A DNA stretch of 60,000 bases, from assembly GCF_026151205.1 (NCBI RefSeq), contig NC_087072.1:17315669-17375668 (forward strand), written 5' to 3'. The position numbers and the translations under genes were made by a program. Origin of the DNA: Bolinopsis microptera. Lineage: Eukaryota > Ctenophora > Tentaculata > Lobata > Bolinopsidae. Positions 10,784 to 25,540 of the stretch are shown here, piece after piece; position 1 is the first letter of the stretch; each line of letters begins with the position of its first letter. The notes under the pieces were generated by a model, which ran no database searches, was not told the DNA's origin, and saw nothing but the letters and a program-made list of their open reading frames with translations.

Positions 10784-11083
10784 GACTATAGTGCAAAGAA
10801 ACTGCTGCTAACTGCTGCTAACTGCTTTACGGGTGATACTCGTAAAATATCTGTTCCATATACGACGAGTCCAACTCGGCGCGCGTCCTGGTAGGTTCTA
10901 ACCTACAAACTCAATGAGGCTTCTCACTAGATCGGCGAGATGCGCTACTGTGCCGCGCCGAGCTGAGATGAATTGACATCGTCAATTAATTAGCAGCAGT
11001 CAGCAGCAGTTAGTAATAGTAGCAGTTAGCAGCAGTTAACAGCAGTCAGCAGCAGTTAGAAGCAGTTTCTTTGCACTATAGTC
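10784..11083. mobile_element. 300-bp terminal-inverted-repeat element with (CTGCTAA)-type arms
   Basis: The left end GACTATAGTGCAAAGAAACT (10784 onward) is the exact reverse complement of the right end finishing at 11083. Inside the termini both arms run into imperfect CTGCTAA / TTAGCAG repeats of different length, and the centre contains further GC-rich palindromic pieces. There is no coding capacity. A partial extra copy of the end (CAACTATAGTCCCTTTG) lies near 11200. No perfect target duplication was found, so the superfamily is open. Confidence 0.65.
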
Positions 11084-12185
11084 CTTCACATAGCCATGTG
11101 CCTACGCGTACTGCGTGACGCGCTTGTTTCACAAGTAGGATCTTTGCCGCCTCCGGCGGTCGCGCGCTACTGCATGCGAGAGGGCTCTGGTTAGAGCAAC
11201 TATAGTCCCTTTGTGGCGCAGTATCTTAGACCGCTGATAAATAGAAAACTCACGGACCATTGGAATTGCTTTAATATTTTTTCCCTATTCATGACCGCTC
11301 CTACCAAATCGCTCGCCCAAATTTTAAGAAAATTCTTGTGAAAAGGCCCTTTGGGTATGAAATTGATCGATATTATATCGGTGTATTTTTGGACGCTGAT
11401 TCCGAATCACCCCCCATAACGTAGGGTAAAAATGCTTTTAATTATTTTGCGCAATGTCAAATGTTCTGAAATCTAAATTAAATTATCATTGGCGTGCGGC
11501 GCTTAACCGATCAAATAAATTGTTAATTTCACCATGTACGTATCTAACTAGGCACCTATTGATAGCATATTATTTCGAGTCTAGTTAATATTATAATATT
11601 TCCATTTGCATTTTGCACAGATCCGTGTCATTATATCAGATTAACACAAACAATAAACATATGGTTAGTGTTACATAAAATTGCATTGTACTGTATAAGA
11701 TTTTCAAATTTAATATGGAATTAACTGGGCGGGGCTCGGCTTATTACTTTGACGGATGTTACTCGTCTAAATTTCTTCGAAGTAGCGCGCGCCGCTTTCT
11801 TCTCGATGGCACGTGCTACGAAGTAGCGCGCGCCGGGCCAGACCATTAACAATGGTCAACCTACCACTCCGCCATATCTGCATGCTTATAAAGTATAAAC
11901 AGTAAAGCCTGGGGTCCCAGGTTGTATGGAATATGATAAGACATTTGTCAAAAACCGCTTTCATAAACGTCTAAAAAGGTTTATTGAAATGATATGATAT
12001 TATTACAAAACACATTTTATGCACGCTGTACTGAGCCTACTGACTACTGTACTAACCATTCCACGAGCAAATACGTGCCTGTTTGAAAGGGGTGCGCGTT
12101 TGAGAGGGTTCAGCTAATTCAGATTCGCCATGCTATGTTTCTGAACATTGGTAAACACTAAAATGGGCCCATTCCAGTCTTTTTA
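11084..12185. other. Non-coding, with small GC-rich repeats
   Basis: No gene recognised. Two copies of CGAAGTAGCGCGCGCCG occur at about 11778 and 11819. The surrounding DNA is AT-rich. Confidence 0.4.
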
Positions 12186-12188
12186 TTG

Positions 12189-12256
12189 GTTAGGGTTAGG
12201 TTTAGGATAAGGCCGGGTTAGGGTTAGAGTTAGGTTTATATTAGGGTAGTTAATCA
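12189..12256 (+). repeat. Degenerate interstitial telomere-like tract
   Basis: About 65 bp of imperfect TTAGGG units: GGTTAGGGTTAGG, then TTTAGG, GGGTTAGGGTTAGAG, TTAGG and TTAGGG. TTAGGG is the ancestral animal telomere repeat. The tract is embedded among transposon sequences far from any visible chromosome end, so it is interstitial and decaying. Confidence 0.7.
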
Positions 12257-12297
12257 GAGTAACGGATGTTATTTGAAGTACAGTGGGATAGTTGATA

Positions 12298-12447
12298 AGG
12301 GGTTGTTCACATATTACGTAATAATTTTTTGGAACATTTTTAATCAGTTTTTTACATAGCTCAATAGCTATTGTGTCAAAATTACACTACCGTAATCATT
12401 CGGAACCCCTTCAGCTGATTATATTACGTTTTACGTGAACGACCCCT
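12298..12447. mobile_element. 150-bp MITE with AGGGGT terminal inverted repeats
   Basis: The left terminus AGGGGTTGTTCACATATTAC is matched in inverse orientation by the right terminus (AGGGGTCGTTCACGTAAAAC when reverse complemented), with a few mismatches. The interior is AT-rich with no coding potential. I could not see a convincing target duplication. A non-autonomous DNA transposon is the likely identity; the superfamily is unassigned. Confidence 0.6.
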
Positions 12448-13543
12448 AAATCGTGATGGGCTCGCTATAGTGGCGCTCATGAACATTATAGCCTGTGGTC
12501 CCCAGTAGGTAACGGTTTCAGCATCCATTCAGTGAATCAATGGCCTTGTCTAGGGAGTAAGCTAATAATTTGTTAAAACTATGCAAAATTACAAAGTACA
12601 CATCTCTTTAAATGTTCTCAGTGGACACAGCCAAATAATCGGGACACGGGAATTTCGTCATGAAGGATTATATGAGGAAGGCCAGGGTTGTTCCAAAAGA
12701 TCTATTATCTTGTATGATTGAGGAGCATTACCCAGAGGCATTAGTCGGCACTAACGCCTTAAGATCTTTAATTACAATCAAATATAAATGTAGGCAGTAC
12801 CCTTCAGTAAATCCACATGAACCGCGACCGCAGCGTAAACCACAATACTATACTATACTTCAGTCTCATTCAAAGCACACTGATCCGAGACAAAACCTAA
12901 CAGAATTCCAACCGCTTTTACAGTGCTGTTTGTTTTCTTAAGTGTCTTTAAATGGAATAAGTGGAAAGACTCAAAATTTTAAAATAGCGAATTAAATTCA
13001 ACTTACAAATGACTTTGACACTCACAGCTATAATTTTAATCATTGAATCAGTATTTTTATTTGTGCTCTGCGTAATGCATCACATGAATCAGTTTTTAAT
13101 CTATTAACTTATTACACATTTGTGCTCTGCTTTAGCATCACTTGACTATTTTTAAAATTTATTTGTTCAGGCCACGACCTTATAGTCAGCCAATTGGCCA
13201 TTGCTGAAATTGAATGTAATTTATTCAATTATCCTTTTCTCCATCTTGTATTCAAACTTACAAATGACTTTATTTTCTTCCTTCCAGTGAGACCTCTTGC
13301 TTTACAATTTTTTAAATTTCTTGAGCCTCGCGAAATTGACAGAACAAAATTTGCCAAACCACAAGCAATAATTTTCGTTGACACATTGCAATATTGATCT
13401 GGCCTTTCTTTAAATCTAATTACAGAAAGAAGGTATTTTAGTTCTGAGAATGGCATGCAACACAAATCTCTTACATACGACCTTATAAGTTCAATGCTAA
13501 TTATATTACTGCATCTTGGCAGATGTTCTGAACACCTGTAACT
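12448..13543. other. AT-rich intergenic DNA
   Basis: Short open frames exist (for example 12660-12941 on the plus strand), but the peptides match no family I recognise and have no splice or codon support. I see no gene. Confidence 0.4.
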
Positions 13544-13915
13544 TCAGCAGTATATGTTAGAGTACACAGGCATTAGAGTACACAGGCTGTAGAGTACACA
13601 GGCCAACCAGCGTTTTCTGGGTCTCCGTCGTGACCTCTTTTCGTAATCTGTTGTCTGGCATTCTAACAACTTGTCCGTACCACCGCAGTCTAACAGAACC
13701 GATGATCTGAGGGTTTCAATAGATTCAACAGCAGTGCAGTACACCTGCGAACTTCATCATTCGTTTCCAGGAGGACAAAGTTTTTTTTTCGCAGGCCATA
13801 CAGATGATTTCATCTCCTTCCCCAAATGCCTAGCCTCAACCCTAGGCTTCTCTTAAACTTCTCACCAACTTTTCATACAATCTTCTCGTTATTCTCCTCT
13901 AGCAAATTAAACACC
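13544..13915 (-). pseudogene. Degenerate LINE reverse transcriptase C-terminus
   Basis: Read on the minus strand, 13600-13744 carries a frameshifted version of the terminal LINE signature seen at 56020-56120, including KRSRRRPRKRW against [12 protein letters not shown] segment around 13850-13915 is about 65 bp long and repeats at 15625-15690 in the same orientation. The element is riddled with stops and frame changes. It belongs to the same family as the fragments at 15480-15705 and 55640-56275. Confidence 0.65.
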
Positions 13916-14355
13916 ATTATGTTTCTGCTTAGCTTAGTGATCCCTGTTTGTATGGGTTTCTGAACTGTTTTTGAAAGCTCCTTTGTGAAATCTTGGCTTA
14001 ATAACCTTGCTTGAGTTGTTTAGCGAGCACATCCTTATATTACTATTATTCATCATATCCTCTAGTTTTCCGTCCTATACTTGATAACGTCTGCACTGTT
14101 TAGCAATTCACTGATAAATGTCATCTTGCTTGATCTTTGCAAAATTATATCGTCGGAAACAGTCAGCATTACAATAATTGATATGTGCAATGTATTTTGT
14201 CTACAAACAAGGTAGAATATATGGCACAGCTACGGTAATCATATCAGTTCACAAGTGTAGCCACGCAACAAAAAACTGAATACAAGAAAACAACAATTTC
14301 AAGAAAACAACAGAATACAAATGGGAAGAAATGTTTTTCTTAAATTAATTGGTAA
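13916..14355. other. AT-rich spacer within LINE debris
   Basis: No coding signature found. It lies between an oppositely oriented LINE remnant and the CR1-like fragment beginning at 14356. Confidence 0.4.
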
Positions 14356-15315
14356 TATGCAGCTTACCACAGTAGTGTTGCTGAAGATATTGAAGAATTA
14401 GAAGTTTGGGAAAGTATTTGGCTTTTACAATTTAATCCTGCCAAGTGCAAAGTATTGCATATTAATTTTAACAACAATCCTAATTTAAATTATAAGGTTA
14501 ATGGTATAGAACTTGAAGTATCTGCACAGGAAAAAGATTTGGGGGTTATTACCCATAGCTCCCTGCTTTGGAACAAACAGATCAAAGCATGTATTGCTAA
14601 GGCAAATCATATGATTTGTTGGATTGTAAGGAATTTAGTTATTAGAGAAAAGGTTGTTATGATTGCTATATTTAAAGCTTTAATAAGACCTCATCTTAAG
14701 TATTGTGTCCAATTGTGGAATCCACCTGCGGCTCATGGAAGTTGGGGGACTGTTTTGGAGCTGGAGAGCGTCCAGAGGCGGTTTACCCGTCTGATTGATG
14801 AGGTGGGTACTCTTCCTTACAGCCGTAGACTGGAAATCCTCAATTTGACAACGCTGGCAGAGCAGCGAATACGTGGGGACCTTATTGAAGCTTTTAAGGT
14901 AATTAATGGTATGACTGATTATGGTTCAGACTTGTTCAGACCAAGCAGATCAGGTCTTAATCTGGTTTCATCCAATAGATGTAGTAAAAGTGTGACAAAG
15001 GTCAAGAATATCCAGAAGTCCTTTCTCCCGGAGCGAGTTCTTCCATATTGGAACAAACTCCCTCCGGACGTCAAGATCTCTGTGACAGTTTTAGGTTTTA
15101 AAATTAAATTAGAAGGATATAAGATAGATATGATTTCTAAAAGTATTACAAATGATTGCTTTATTTGGAATGTTTCTAATGAAGTTTTAGTAAGAATTGA
15201 GGGAGCCAGTTATGTCAGTAATAAAGAGAAACATAACAATTATCTTTGGTTCCATCCTTATGTGGCAAAGAAGCGTTTTATAAATCTTTATTCCACTGGA
15301 AAGTTTTTAAAATAG
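14356..15315 (+). pseudogene. 5'-truncated CR1/Jockey-like LINE, reverse transcriptase C-terminal half
   Basis: An open frame after the stop at 14353-14355 encodes the segment following reverse transcriptase motif C. It includes WLLQFNPAKCKVLHI, the DLGVI strand, ALIRPHLKYCVQLWNP, ESVQRRFTRLI, the YSRRLEILNLTTLAEQRIRGD block and LPYWNKLPPDVK, the usual CR1/Jockey order. The YADD catalytic motif itself is missing: the frame begins YAAYHSS, as if the DD region were deleted. About 320 codons remain with an intact stop, so the piece is 5'-truncated, as is usual for LINE insertions, but still young enough to be open. It sits inside older minus-strand LINE debris. Confidence 0.88.
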
Positions 15316-15479
15316 GATAATGTTTTTGATAAAATTGTTTTTAAATATTGTATTTGATAAATAATTAATGTTGATGGGGAAATATTTATTATATATTTTT
15401 TCACATAGTGCGATGATATTTTGTAGACATGTGTGATGATGTGATGTCATAAATTTTACTTTACTTTTTACTTTTTACA

Positions 15480-15705
15480 CAGTGTCTTTTTGGCATTGAG
15501 CTTCAGTCTAGCATAAGAACTGTAGTGAGGGATTAGGTTTGTGGATTACTGCAGCCCATCCTCTGTATTATCCATCACTGCCATTTCATCGGCATAATCA
15601 ATGTCCATCACAACTTTTTCTCTATAACTTCTCACCAACTTTTCGTATGATCCTCTTGTTATTGTCTTCTAGCAAATTAAACACCATAATTGTCCTCTTC
15701 TCCTC
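15480..15705 (-). pseudogene. Degenerate LINE fragment around the YADD motif
   Basis: On the minus strand, roughly 15500-15610 reads DYADEMAVMDNTEDGLQ, then a stop, then HYSSY, clearly homologous to the plus-strand fragment near 55683 ([17 protein letters not shown]). The adjacent 15625-15690 segment is duplicated at 13850-13915. The second catalytic Asp is now Glu and in-frame stops are present, so it is dead. Confidence 0.75.
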
Positions 15706-16643
15706 TAGCTACTGTCTTCTAATAGAATACAAAATAAGCTCCTCTTAAATACTCTTCACATCTAGAAATAATTGTTTAACTAGTTACAAATCTTATAAAT
15801 ATAATATCTATCAAAATTACATCAATTTGAACAACACGAACATATAATTATTAATTTTGTGTAATTTGTCATGTCATGGAATTATAGATAAGATTTCTGC
15901 TTTCGTTTGTTGCCCCATGAGCTATAAGTGTTGTGCATGAAAATCAAAAACTGAGTTTCCTTTTTGTGAAATGATACCCAATTGATATAGGTAGTATCCC
16001 TTTTCTGTGATATGAAGTAATTGAGCTTCTTTTCCCATACCTCCACTGTTTGATACCCTTAAAGGAGTGAAGAATGAAGATTGCCTTTTTAACCTTTTCT
16101 CTTCCTTGTGCTTCTCGAATGCAGCATCAATGTTTTACTTGTTTCATGCGTGTATAGCTTCCAGGATGAAATAAGTATCAACAAAGAAGTCCTGTGATAT
16201 GCTGATAAGGCCTTTTTATTCAAGATGTCAATATGCTTAGTGATTGCAGGCTTAAGAGTTGCCTTTTGCTGTTTCAGCTTCTGGTTGTTTAAAATGTCGT
16301 TTAAAAACTTGATTTTCAAGAAAACAACAAATTTTGTTGGGAGAATAAGCAAAATTTGGAACTTAAATTTCAGTGCAAGTGTGCAAAAATTGTGCACAGT
16401 ATTAACATTACAATGTATTATCTTTCCAAGACTCTTAACGATGAATCTGTTCACTTTAACATGCAATAATGGTAATAATAACAATGAATATATATGGGTT
16501 TAATGATTAAATGATGATGATAACTTCATTTGCACCCATCTTGATTTTATTTTCTGTATTTTCAAATGATAACCCATATCTCACAGGTAATGGGTAATGC
16601 GGGAAGACTGAGAAAAGCCAAATAATAAAGTTACAAGTCCACA
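15706..16643. other. Upstream region of the first Gi alpha gene
   Basis: AT-rich. A likely 3' splice site (TCTCACAG, ending at 16586) lies 57 bp before the Gi start codon, suggesting a 5' UTR intron or trans-splice acceptor. A 12-codon upstream ORF (16590-16625, MGNAGRLRKAK) begins right after it. Open frames at 16089-16503 on both strands are unrecognised. Confidence 0.45.
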
Positions 16644-17711
16644 ATGGGATGTTGTGGGGGTAACGACACAGCAGAAAAAGAGCGCAGTAAGCAGCTTGAC
16701 AAGCAACTCAAAGAAGATGCTGAAAAGTCGGCGAGAGAAGTTAAGCTGCTGCTATTGGGGGCTGGAGAGTCTGGCAAATCAACTGTTGTGAAGCAGATGA
16801 CTATCATCCATAAGTCAGGATACAACGAGGAGAGTCGAAAGAAGTATATAAATGTTATCCTCAATAACGCTCTTGTGTCACTCAGCAACATTCTACAAGC
16901 TATGAACTCTATAACGCCTCATGTTGAATTTGCCAACTCAGAACGGAAACCTGATGGTGAAAAGCTCTTATCCTATGAGCTGTTGGATACAACGGCAACT
17001 CAACTCCCTGATGGTGCACCTGAGGTCATGAAGGCTTTGTGGGCTGATGGGGGTGTTCAGGCGTGCTTCCAGCGCTCCAATGAGTACCAACTCATGGATT
17101 CAGCAAAATACTACCTAGATGCTTTGGATAGGATCTGTGAAACTAACTTTATTCCTGATGAGCAAGATGTGTTAAGATGCAGAGTGCAAACAACTGGTAT
17201 TGTCGAAGAAAATTTCTCTCACAAGGATCTACATTTCCGCATGTTTGATGTTGGTGGTCAAAGATCTGAAAGAAGAAAGTGGATCCATTGCTTTGAAGGA
17301 GTAACTGCTATCATCTTTTGTGCATCACTCAGTGCCTATGATTTGGTCCTGGCTGAAGATGATGCAACAAACAGGATGCACGAAAGTATGAAGCTCTTTG
17401 ACTCAATATGTAATAACAAATGGTTTACGGATACATCAATTATCCTTTTCCTGAATAAGAAAGATCTCTTCGAGGAGAAAATAACCAGGTCTTCTCTAAA
17501 GATATGCTTCCCTGAGTATAATGGTGCTGACGAATATGCAGAGGCTGCTCAGTACATTCAAGGTAAATTCGAAGTCCTCAACAGAACCGAAGACAAAGAA
17601 ATCTACACACATTTCACCTGTGCTACCGACACCGGTAACATCCAGTTCGTCTTTGACGCAGTAACGGATGTCATCATCAAGAATAACCTGAAAGACTGTG
17701 GACTGTTTTAA
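16644..17711 (+). CDS. G protein alpha subunit, Gi class (first copy)
   Basis: A 355-residue complete Gi-type alpha subunit in a single coding exon. It couples seven-transmembrane receptors to effectors such as adenylyl cyclase at the inner plasma membrane. Visible elements: MGC start (Gly2 myristoylation, Cys3 and also Cys4 palmitoylation); P-loop GAGESGKST at 39-47; switch I R180-V-Q-T-T-G with the GAP-contacting Arg; switch II DVGGQ with catalytic Gln206; NKKD at 271-274; TCAT at 325-328; C-terminus NNLKDCGLF with the pertussis-toxin Cys at -4, the hallmark of Gi/o. Switch I has Gln where most Gi proteins have Lys. The length equals the family norm. The coding region has no introns, unlike most animal Gi genes. 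A close paralogue follows 1.85 kb downstream. The exact Gi/Go name is not assigned. Confidence 0.96.
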   Translation: MGCCGGNDTAEKERSKQLDKQLKEDAEKSAREVKLLLLGAGESGKSTVVKQMTIIHKSGYNEESRKKYINVILNNALVSLSNILQAMNSITPHVEFANSERKPDGEKLLSYELLDTTATQLPDGAPEVMKALWADGGVQACFQRSNEYQLMDSAKYYLDALDRICETNFIPDEQDVLRCRVQTTGIVEENFSHKDLHFRMFDVGGQRSERRKWIHCFEGVTAIIFCASLSAYDLVLAEDDATNRMHESMKLFDSICNNKWFTDTSIILFLNKKDLFEEKITRSSLKICFPEYNGADEYAEAAQYIQGKFEVLNRTEDKEIYTHFTCATDTGNIQFVFDAVTDVIIKNNLKDCGLF

Positions 17712-19563
17712 AATGTGTTCTTTGTAGGTAAGCGTTTTATTATTAGGGCTATAGGGCTAAGATACCATCGACTGCTTAGTTTTGAATTTAATTAACCCTA
17801 GTAATAATGATAATACTCTACGTTTGATTCCCAAATCCAATTTGTAAAAACAACTACCTGAACATAAAAACTCTGAAATCTGGCTCCAAACATTTAAGTT
17901 TGTGTTTAAAAGATCTTGCTATCATTCAAGTTGGCAGGGCTATTATTGATTGAACTCGAATAATGTTTGTAACTTAACGTTGACCCTTAGCACTAAAAGT
18001 GCTTGGACCTCAGCAGCAATCTTAAATGTAAGGTTCCAGACCATTAAAAATGCTCAAGGTACAGTATCGTCAACTTGCATTGGTTTGAAATACGCTTAAT
18101 ATGTGTGTTTGCCATTGGCTTACTTGTAGCATATGGCTTTTTCAAGTTTCTTGTCTGTGCTGGACATATTTATTAACAGGTAATATAATAATTGTATAGA
18201 TGCATGAAAATCACGTTTAGATATTAGAATTATTCTATGACAGATTGTTTGATCAATTTTTGCTAACATTTCGGATTACTGGTGTGTCATCTTTCAGCAG
18301 ATGGCACAATCTTTAAAGACGAGCTGTTTTACAGGTATTTAACATATGAATCTTAGAAGCTAAAGAGAAAAATACTTGTTTCTTAGCTCTGATGTGGTTG
18401 AGGGCTCAATTAATTAATTAATTGTATCATTTTGATGCAGTCAATTAGTCAATTGTGGCAGCTAATAGTAGATTTCTATAAGATTGGTGGTAGAACTTGT
18501 TACAGGCAAGTGAAAACTGTTTTTCTTAAAGCTCTTATTACTACTCAATACAGAAAACTGACCAGATGAATTGCTTTTCAAATTCCTATTAACATACTTA
18601 CCCTCCCAGGAAAGTTTGAACAATTGTTGCCTAGTTTCGGAAAGTTGCTGGGCTGGTTAAATGAACAAAATTTTCAAATTACAAAAAACAATTAACTCTC
18701 ATAATTTCGCTCATTCACTTCACTTTCATCCATCTTATAATGATACTTTGCTGAGCAGTCTTTGCTGAGTGCTGAGTTCTTGCTATTTGTCGCACACCGG
18801 CACAAAACTATACACAATTATATTCAACCATATATTTATTCAATCATTTGAAGTATATATTTATCCTACTTATATCATAGCATTCACTCACCACCACTTA
18901 AACGAATGCTTTTATTTGTAATAATGCTGTTTTTATATATTTGACTAAATCCCTATGCCTACCGACCACACTATAAGGACAACGTCTGTTTGTCTATCCA
19001 GACTTTAACTTTAAAGTATGTGTCATGCTTTTTAGTTTTGTAATATAACGTTGTGTCGATTGTTTAATATGTGTGTTATGGAATTAATCGTTTAGTTCAA
19101 CTGCCAATGTAGTTGAAATCCTCGGGGATCTGTAATAAATAGGAACATCTGAGATTGTGTACAATATTATGTGCTTCAAATTGAACTCTATATTTTAACC
19201 TTGAGGGTTTCTCGTTTTACTAACCAAAATACTTTGATCAATCAAAATGACTCCAAATGATTTAATCTAGGATGTTGCCAGACCTTGGATATGTAATATT
19301 AAGTCATTTTTGCCTAAGGTAAGCACACGTAAATAAGTATCAATGTGATTTTCATTTCAGTTCTAATCCAACTTTTTTAGCTCAAATGCACGTGCTGCAA
19401 AAACTTTAATTTGAACTGACTAAGCTGCTCCTTTGTAAGTTAAGTAAGTAAGTAAGTAACCGTTTCCCCAAGGCTGGCAACAGATATTACTATTGCATGA
19501 TCTGAACCGCTGTACCTTTCGTTTTAGGTGGAATGTCTGTGATGTTGTTGAAGTGACTTGTTT
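17712..19563. other. Spacer between Gi alpha paralogues
   Basis: Non-coding AT-rich DNA, probably the 3' UTR of the first gene and the 5' region or 5' UTR intron of the second. A pyrimidine-rich 3' splice site (TTTCGTTTTAG, ending at 19527) lies 36 bp before the second start codon. An 8-codon upstream ORF (19533-19556, MSVMLLK) follows it. No other gene seen. Confidence 0.5.
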
Positions 19564-20646
19564 ATGGGTTGTACAGCATCTGCCCTTGAGGGGGTTGACA
19601 AAAATGCCGTAGAGCGTAGCAAAGCTCTTGATAGACAGCTCAAGTTTGATGGAGAACGAGCAGCCCGAGAAGTCAAACTGCTTCTCCTTGGAGCTGGAGA
19701 ATCAGGCAAATCTACCATCGTCAAACAGATGACCATCATCCATAAGTCAGGCTACAACGACGAGGAACGCAGATACTACATCCCGATCATCCACGACAAC
19801 ACTCTTAATTCCATATGCAGCATTATTCAGGCATTGGGCACCATCAGCCCTTATATTGAGATAAAGGATTCTGGAAGGGCAGCAGATGCAGTAACTGTTT
19901 TGAAATATAGAGATGAAATCGAGGGAGAGGAAGTTAAGTTAACTGAGGAAATTCAAGACTGCATTAAACGCCTTTGGACTAACGAGAACATACAAGAATG
20001 CTTCGGGAGGTCGAATGAGTACCAATTGAATGACTCAGCTCAGTATTATCTTGATGACATTGACAGAATATGCGATTCGGACTATCTGCCAAATGAACAA
20101 GATGTTTTAAGGTCTAGGGTTCGTACAACAGGTATTGTCGAACAGAAGTTCAGCCACAAAGGCCTTCAGTTTTGCATGTTTGATGTTGGTGGGCAGAGGT
20201 CTGAGCGAAGGAAATGGATCCACTGCTTTGAGGGTGTTACTGCTATCATATTTTGTGCCTCTTTGAGTGCCTACGACTTGAAGCTTGTTGAAGATGAAGG
20301 CATGAACAGGATGCACGAAAGCATGAAGCTGTTTGATTCCATCTGCAATAACAAGTGGTTTACTGACACTTCCATCATTCTTTTCCTAAACAAGATGGAT
20401 TTATTCGAAGCTAAGATAACCAAGTATCCCCTAAGTCGATGTTTTCCGGAGTACCAAGGCGCCAACACGTACGGTGAAGCTGCCCAATATATTCAGCTCA
20501 AGTTTGAAGCTCTGAATAGAAAAGATGGAAAGGAAATCTACACACATTTCACCTGTGCAACCGACACCGGTAACATCCAGTTCGTCTTTGACGCAGTAAC
20601 GGATGTCATCATCAAGAATAATCTAAAAGACTGTGGACTGTTTTAA
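19564..20646 (+). CDS. G protein alpha subunit, Gi class (second copy)
   Basis: 360 residues in one coding exon. I start at the ATG at 19564, because MGCTAS is the canonical acylated Gi N-terminus and nothing in frame upstream begins with ATG. Motifs: P-loop GAGESGKST at 43-51, switch I R-V-R-T-T-G, DVGGQ with Gln211, NKMD at 276-279, TCAT and NNLKDCGLF with Cys357. It is a GTP-binding switch acting below receptors at the plasma membrane. Compared with the first copy it diverges most in the helical domain (residues about 65-140) and is five residues longer at the N-terminus. The last 114 nt differ from the first gene at only three synonymous sites, while the DNA just upstream of that tract differs at many. 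This suggests gene conversion after an older tandem duplication. Confidence 0.96.
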   Translation: MGCTASALEGVDKNAVERSKALDRQLKFDGERAAREVKLLLLGAGESGKSTIVKQMTIIHKSGYNDEERRYYIPIIHDNTLNSICSIIQALGTISPYIEIKDSGRAADAVTVLKYRDEIEGEEVKLTEEIQDCIKRLWTNENIQECFGRSNEYQLNDSAQYYLDDIDRICDSDYLPNEQDVLRSRVRTTGIVEQKFSHKGLQFCMFDVGGQRSERRKWIHCFEGVTAIIFCASLSAYDLKLVEDEGMNRMHESMKLFDSICNNKWFTDTSIILFLNKMDLFEAKITKYPLSRCFPEYQGANTYGEAAQYIQLKFEALNRKDGKEIYTHFTCATDTGNIQFVFDAVTDVIIKNNLKDCGLF

Positions 20647-21732
20647 TGTTAATAGTTCACCTAGCAAAGTTTATATCGTCCTTACTTTTTATCTGCGATT
20701 TGAGCATATTTATTCTTTTTATTTATAATCGATTATCGTACTTAACAAAGCACTAATCATAGACATATTCTAATTACACGGTCATTCTGCTTTTACCTAC
20801 ATCATATTCTAGGGTAAAAAATTCTATCTATAGCTATTACTCATAAAATCCATCTCAATTCTTCCAATCATGATGGGAAAACTTTCTCTAATCTTTGAAG
20901 CACCATGCTATCCGCTATCAAGCAAACCGAGAAGCTTATAGCTAAAACGCTACCCATTTATTGCCAATATAATATAATAATCTTAATAATAATATAATCA
21001 CGATTTTACCCTTCCTGATTTTTTAATCGGTTTTTAATCCAGCTTAAAATACACCAATCACAACCTTCTAAAATGATTAAAACAGCACATGAATCAAAAT
21101 GTGTTATTCATGTTATTCTAAAGCCGGGCAACAAGAAGATTCAAACTTTCTATGTACGTGTTTTTCACCACAACATTCCGATAGAACTTCAACTATCGTA
21201 CACTATTCGTTCAGCAGCACCCTGTTCAAAACCCCTTGATCAGTTTTCTGTAGCCGGTAACAGGATGATTTTGTTAAACTGTGTCGTACCGAGGACGAGA
21301 GGAGTCCCGACGCGAGTGTGCGGAGAGCGGGTGTTTGTAGCGCAGGTTCGGGCCCCCTTCTCCGGGGCGCAAGGACCTGTGCTATTGGGCCACAAACACT
21401 CGTGCAATGCACTCTCATTGTGCGTATATGCTGGCCATCCTCCTTTGTGCCGTTACAAAGCGCGAGAGCTCGGGTTTAATCAGGGATTCAGGTATTCTTT
21501 TGATCAAAGGATTGTGTGGTAACTTCAGTTGTCGATTTTATTATCATTTGACCATATTTGGAGTGAAGTACATCATTGGATACAACAAGTTCTCAATCCA
21601 GTTTTTATGATGACATACTCCGTACCTTTTTACTCTAACTTTATATTAATATAGCCTTTAAAACGTAAGTATTCTCATATATATGTCGGGTATTAGCCTA
21701 CTTTCTCTGTTAATGATGTATTTAGTTGTGCC
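20647..21732. other. 3' flank of Gi pair; CpG-rich hairpin near 21.3 kb
   Basis: AT-rich until about 21270, then a CpG-rich patch at 21280-21430 that can fold as an imperfect hairpin: GGGTGTTTGTAG around 21329 against CCACAAACACTC around 21390. A 149-codon frame crosses this patch but resembles no family and is most likely chance. Confidence 0.4.

Positions 21733-25540
<3,808 letters not shown>

Noticed and set aside
12660-12941. 93-codon ORF with KDLLSCMIEEHYPEAL
   Set aside because: Could be a fragment of an unknown protein, but there is no family match, splice partner or neighbouring exon.
16089-16503. Opposing 90-130 codon ORFs upstream of the first Gi gene
   Set aside because: Mutual antisense shadows in AT-rich DNA with no domain.
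21073-21522. 149-codon plus-strand ORF
   Set aside because: No recognisable domain; it crosses a hairpin-forming CpG patch and changes composition midway.
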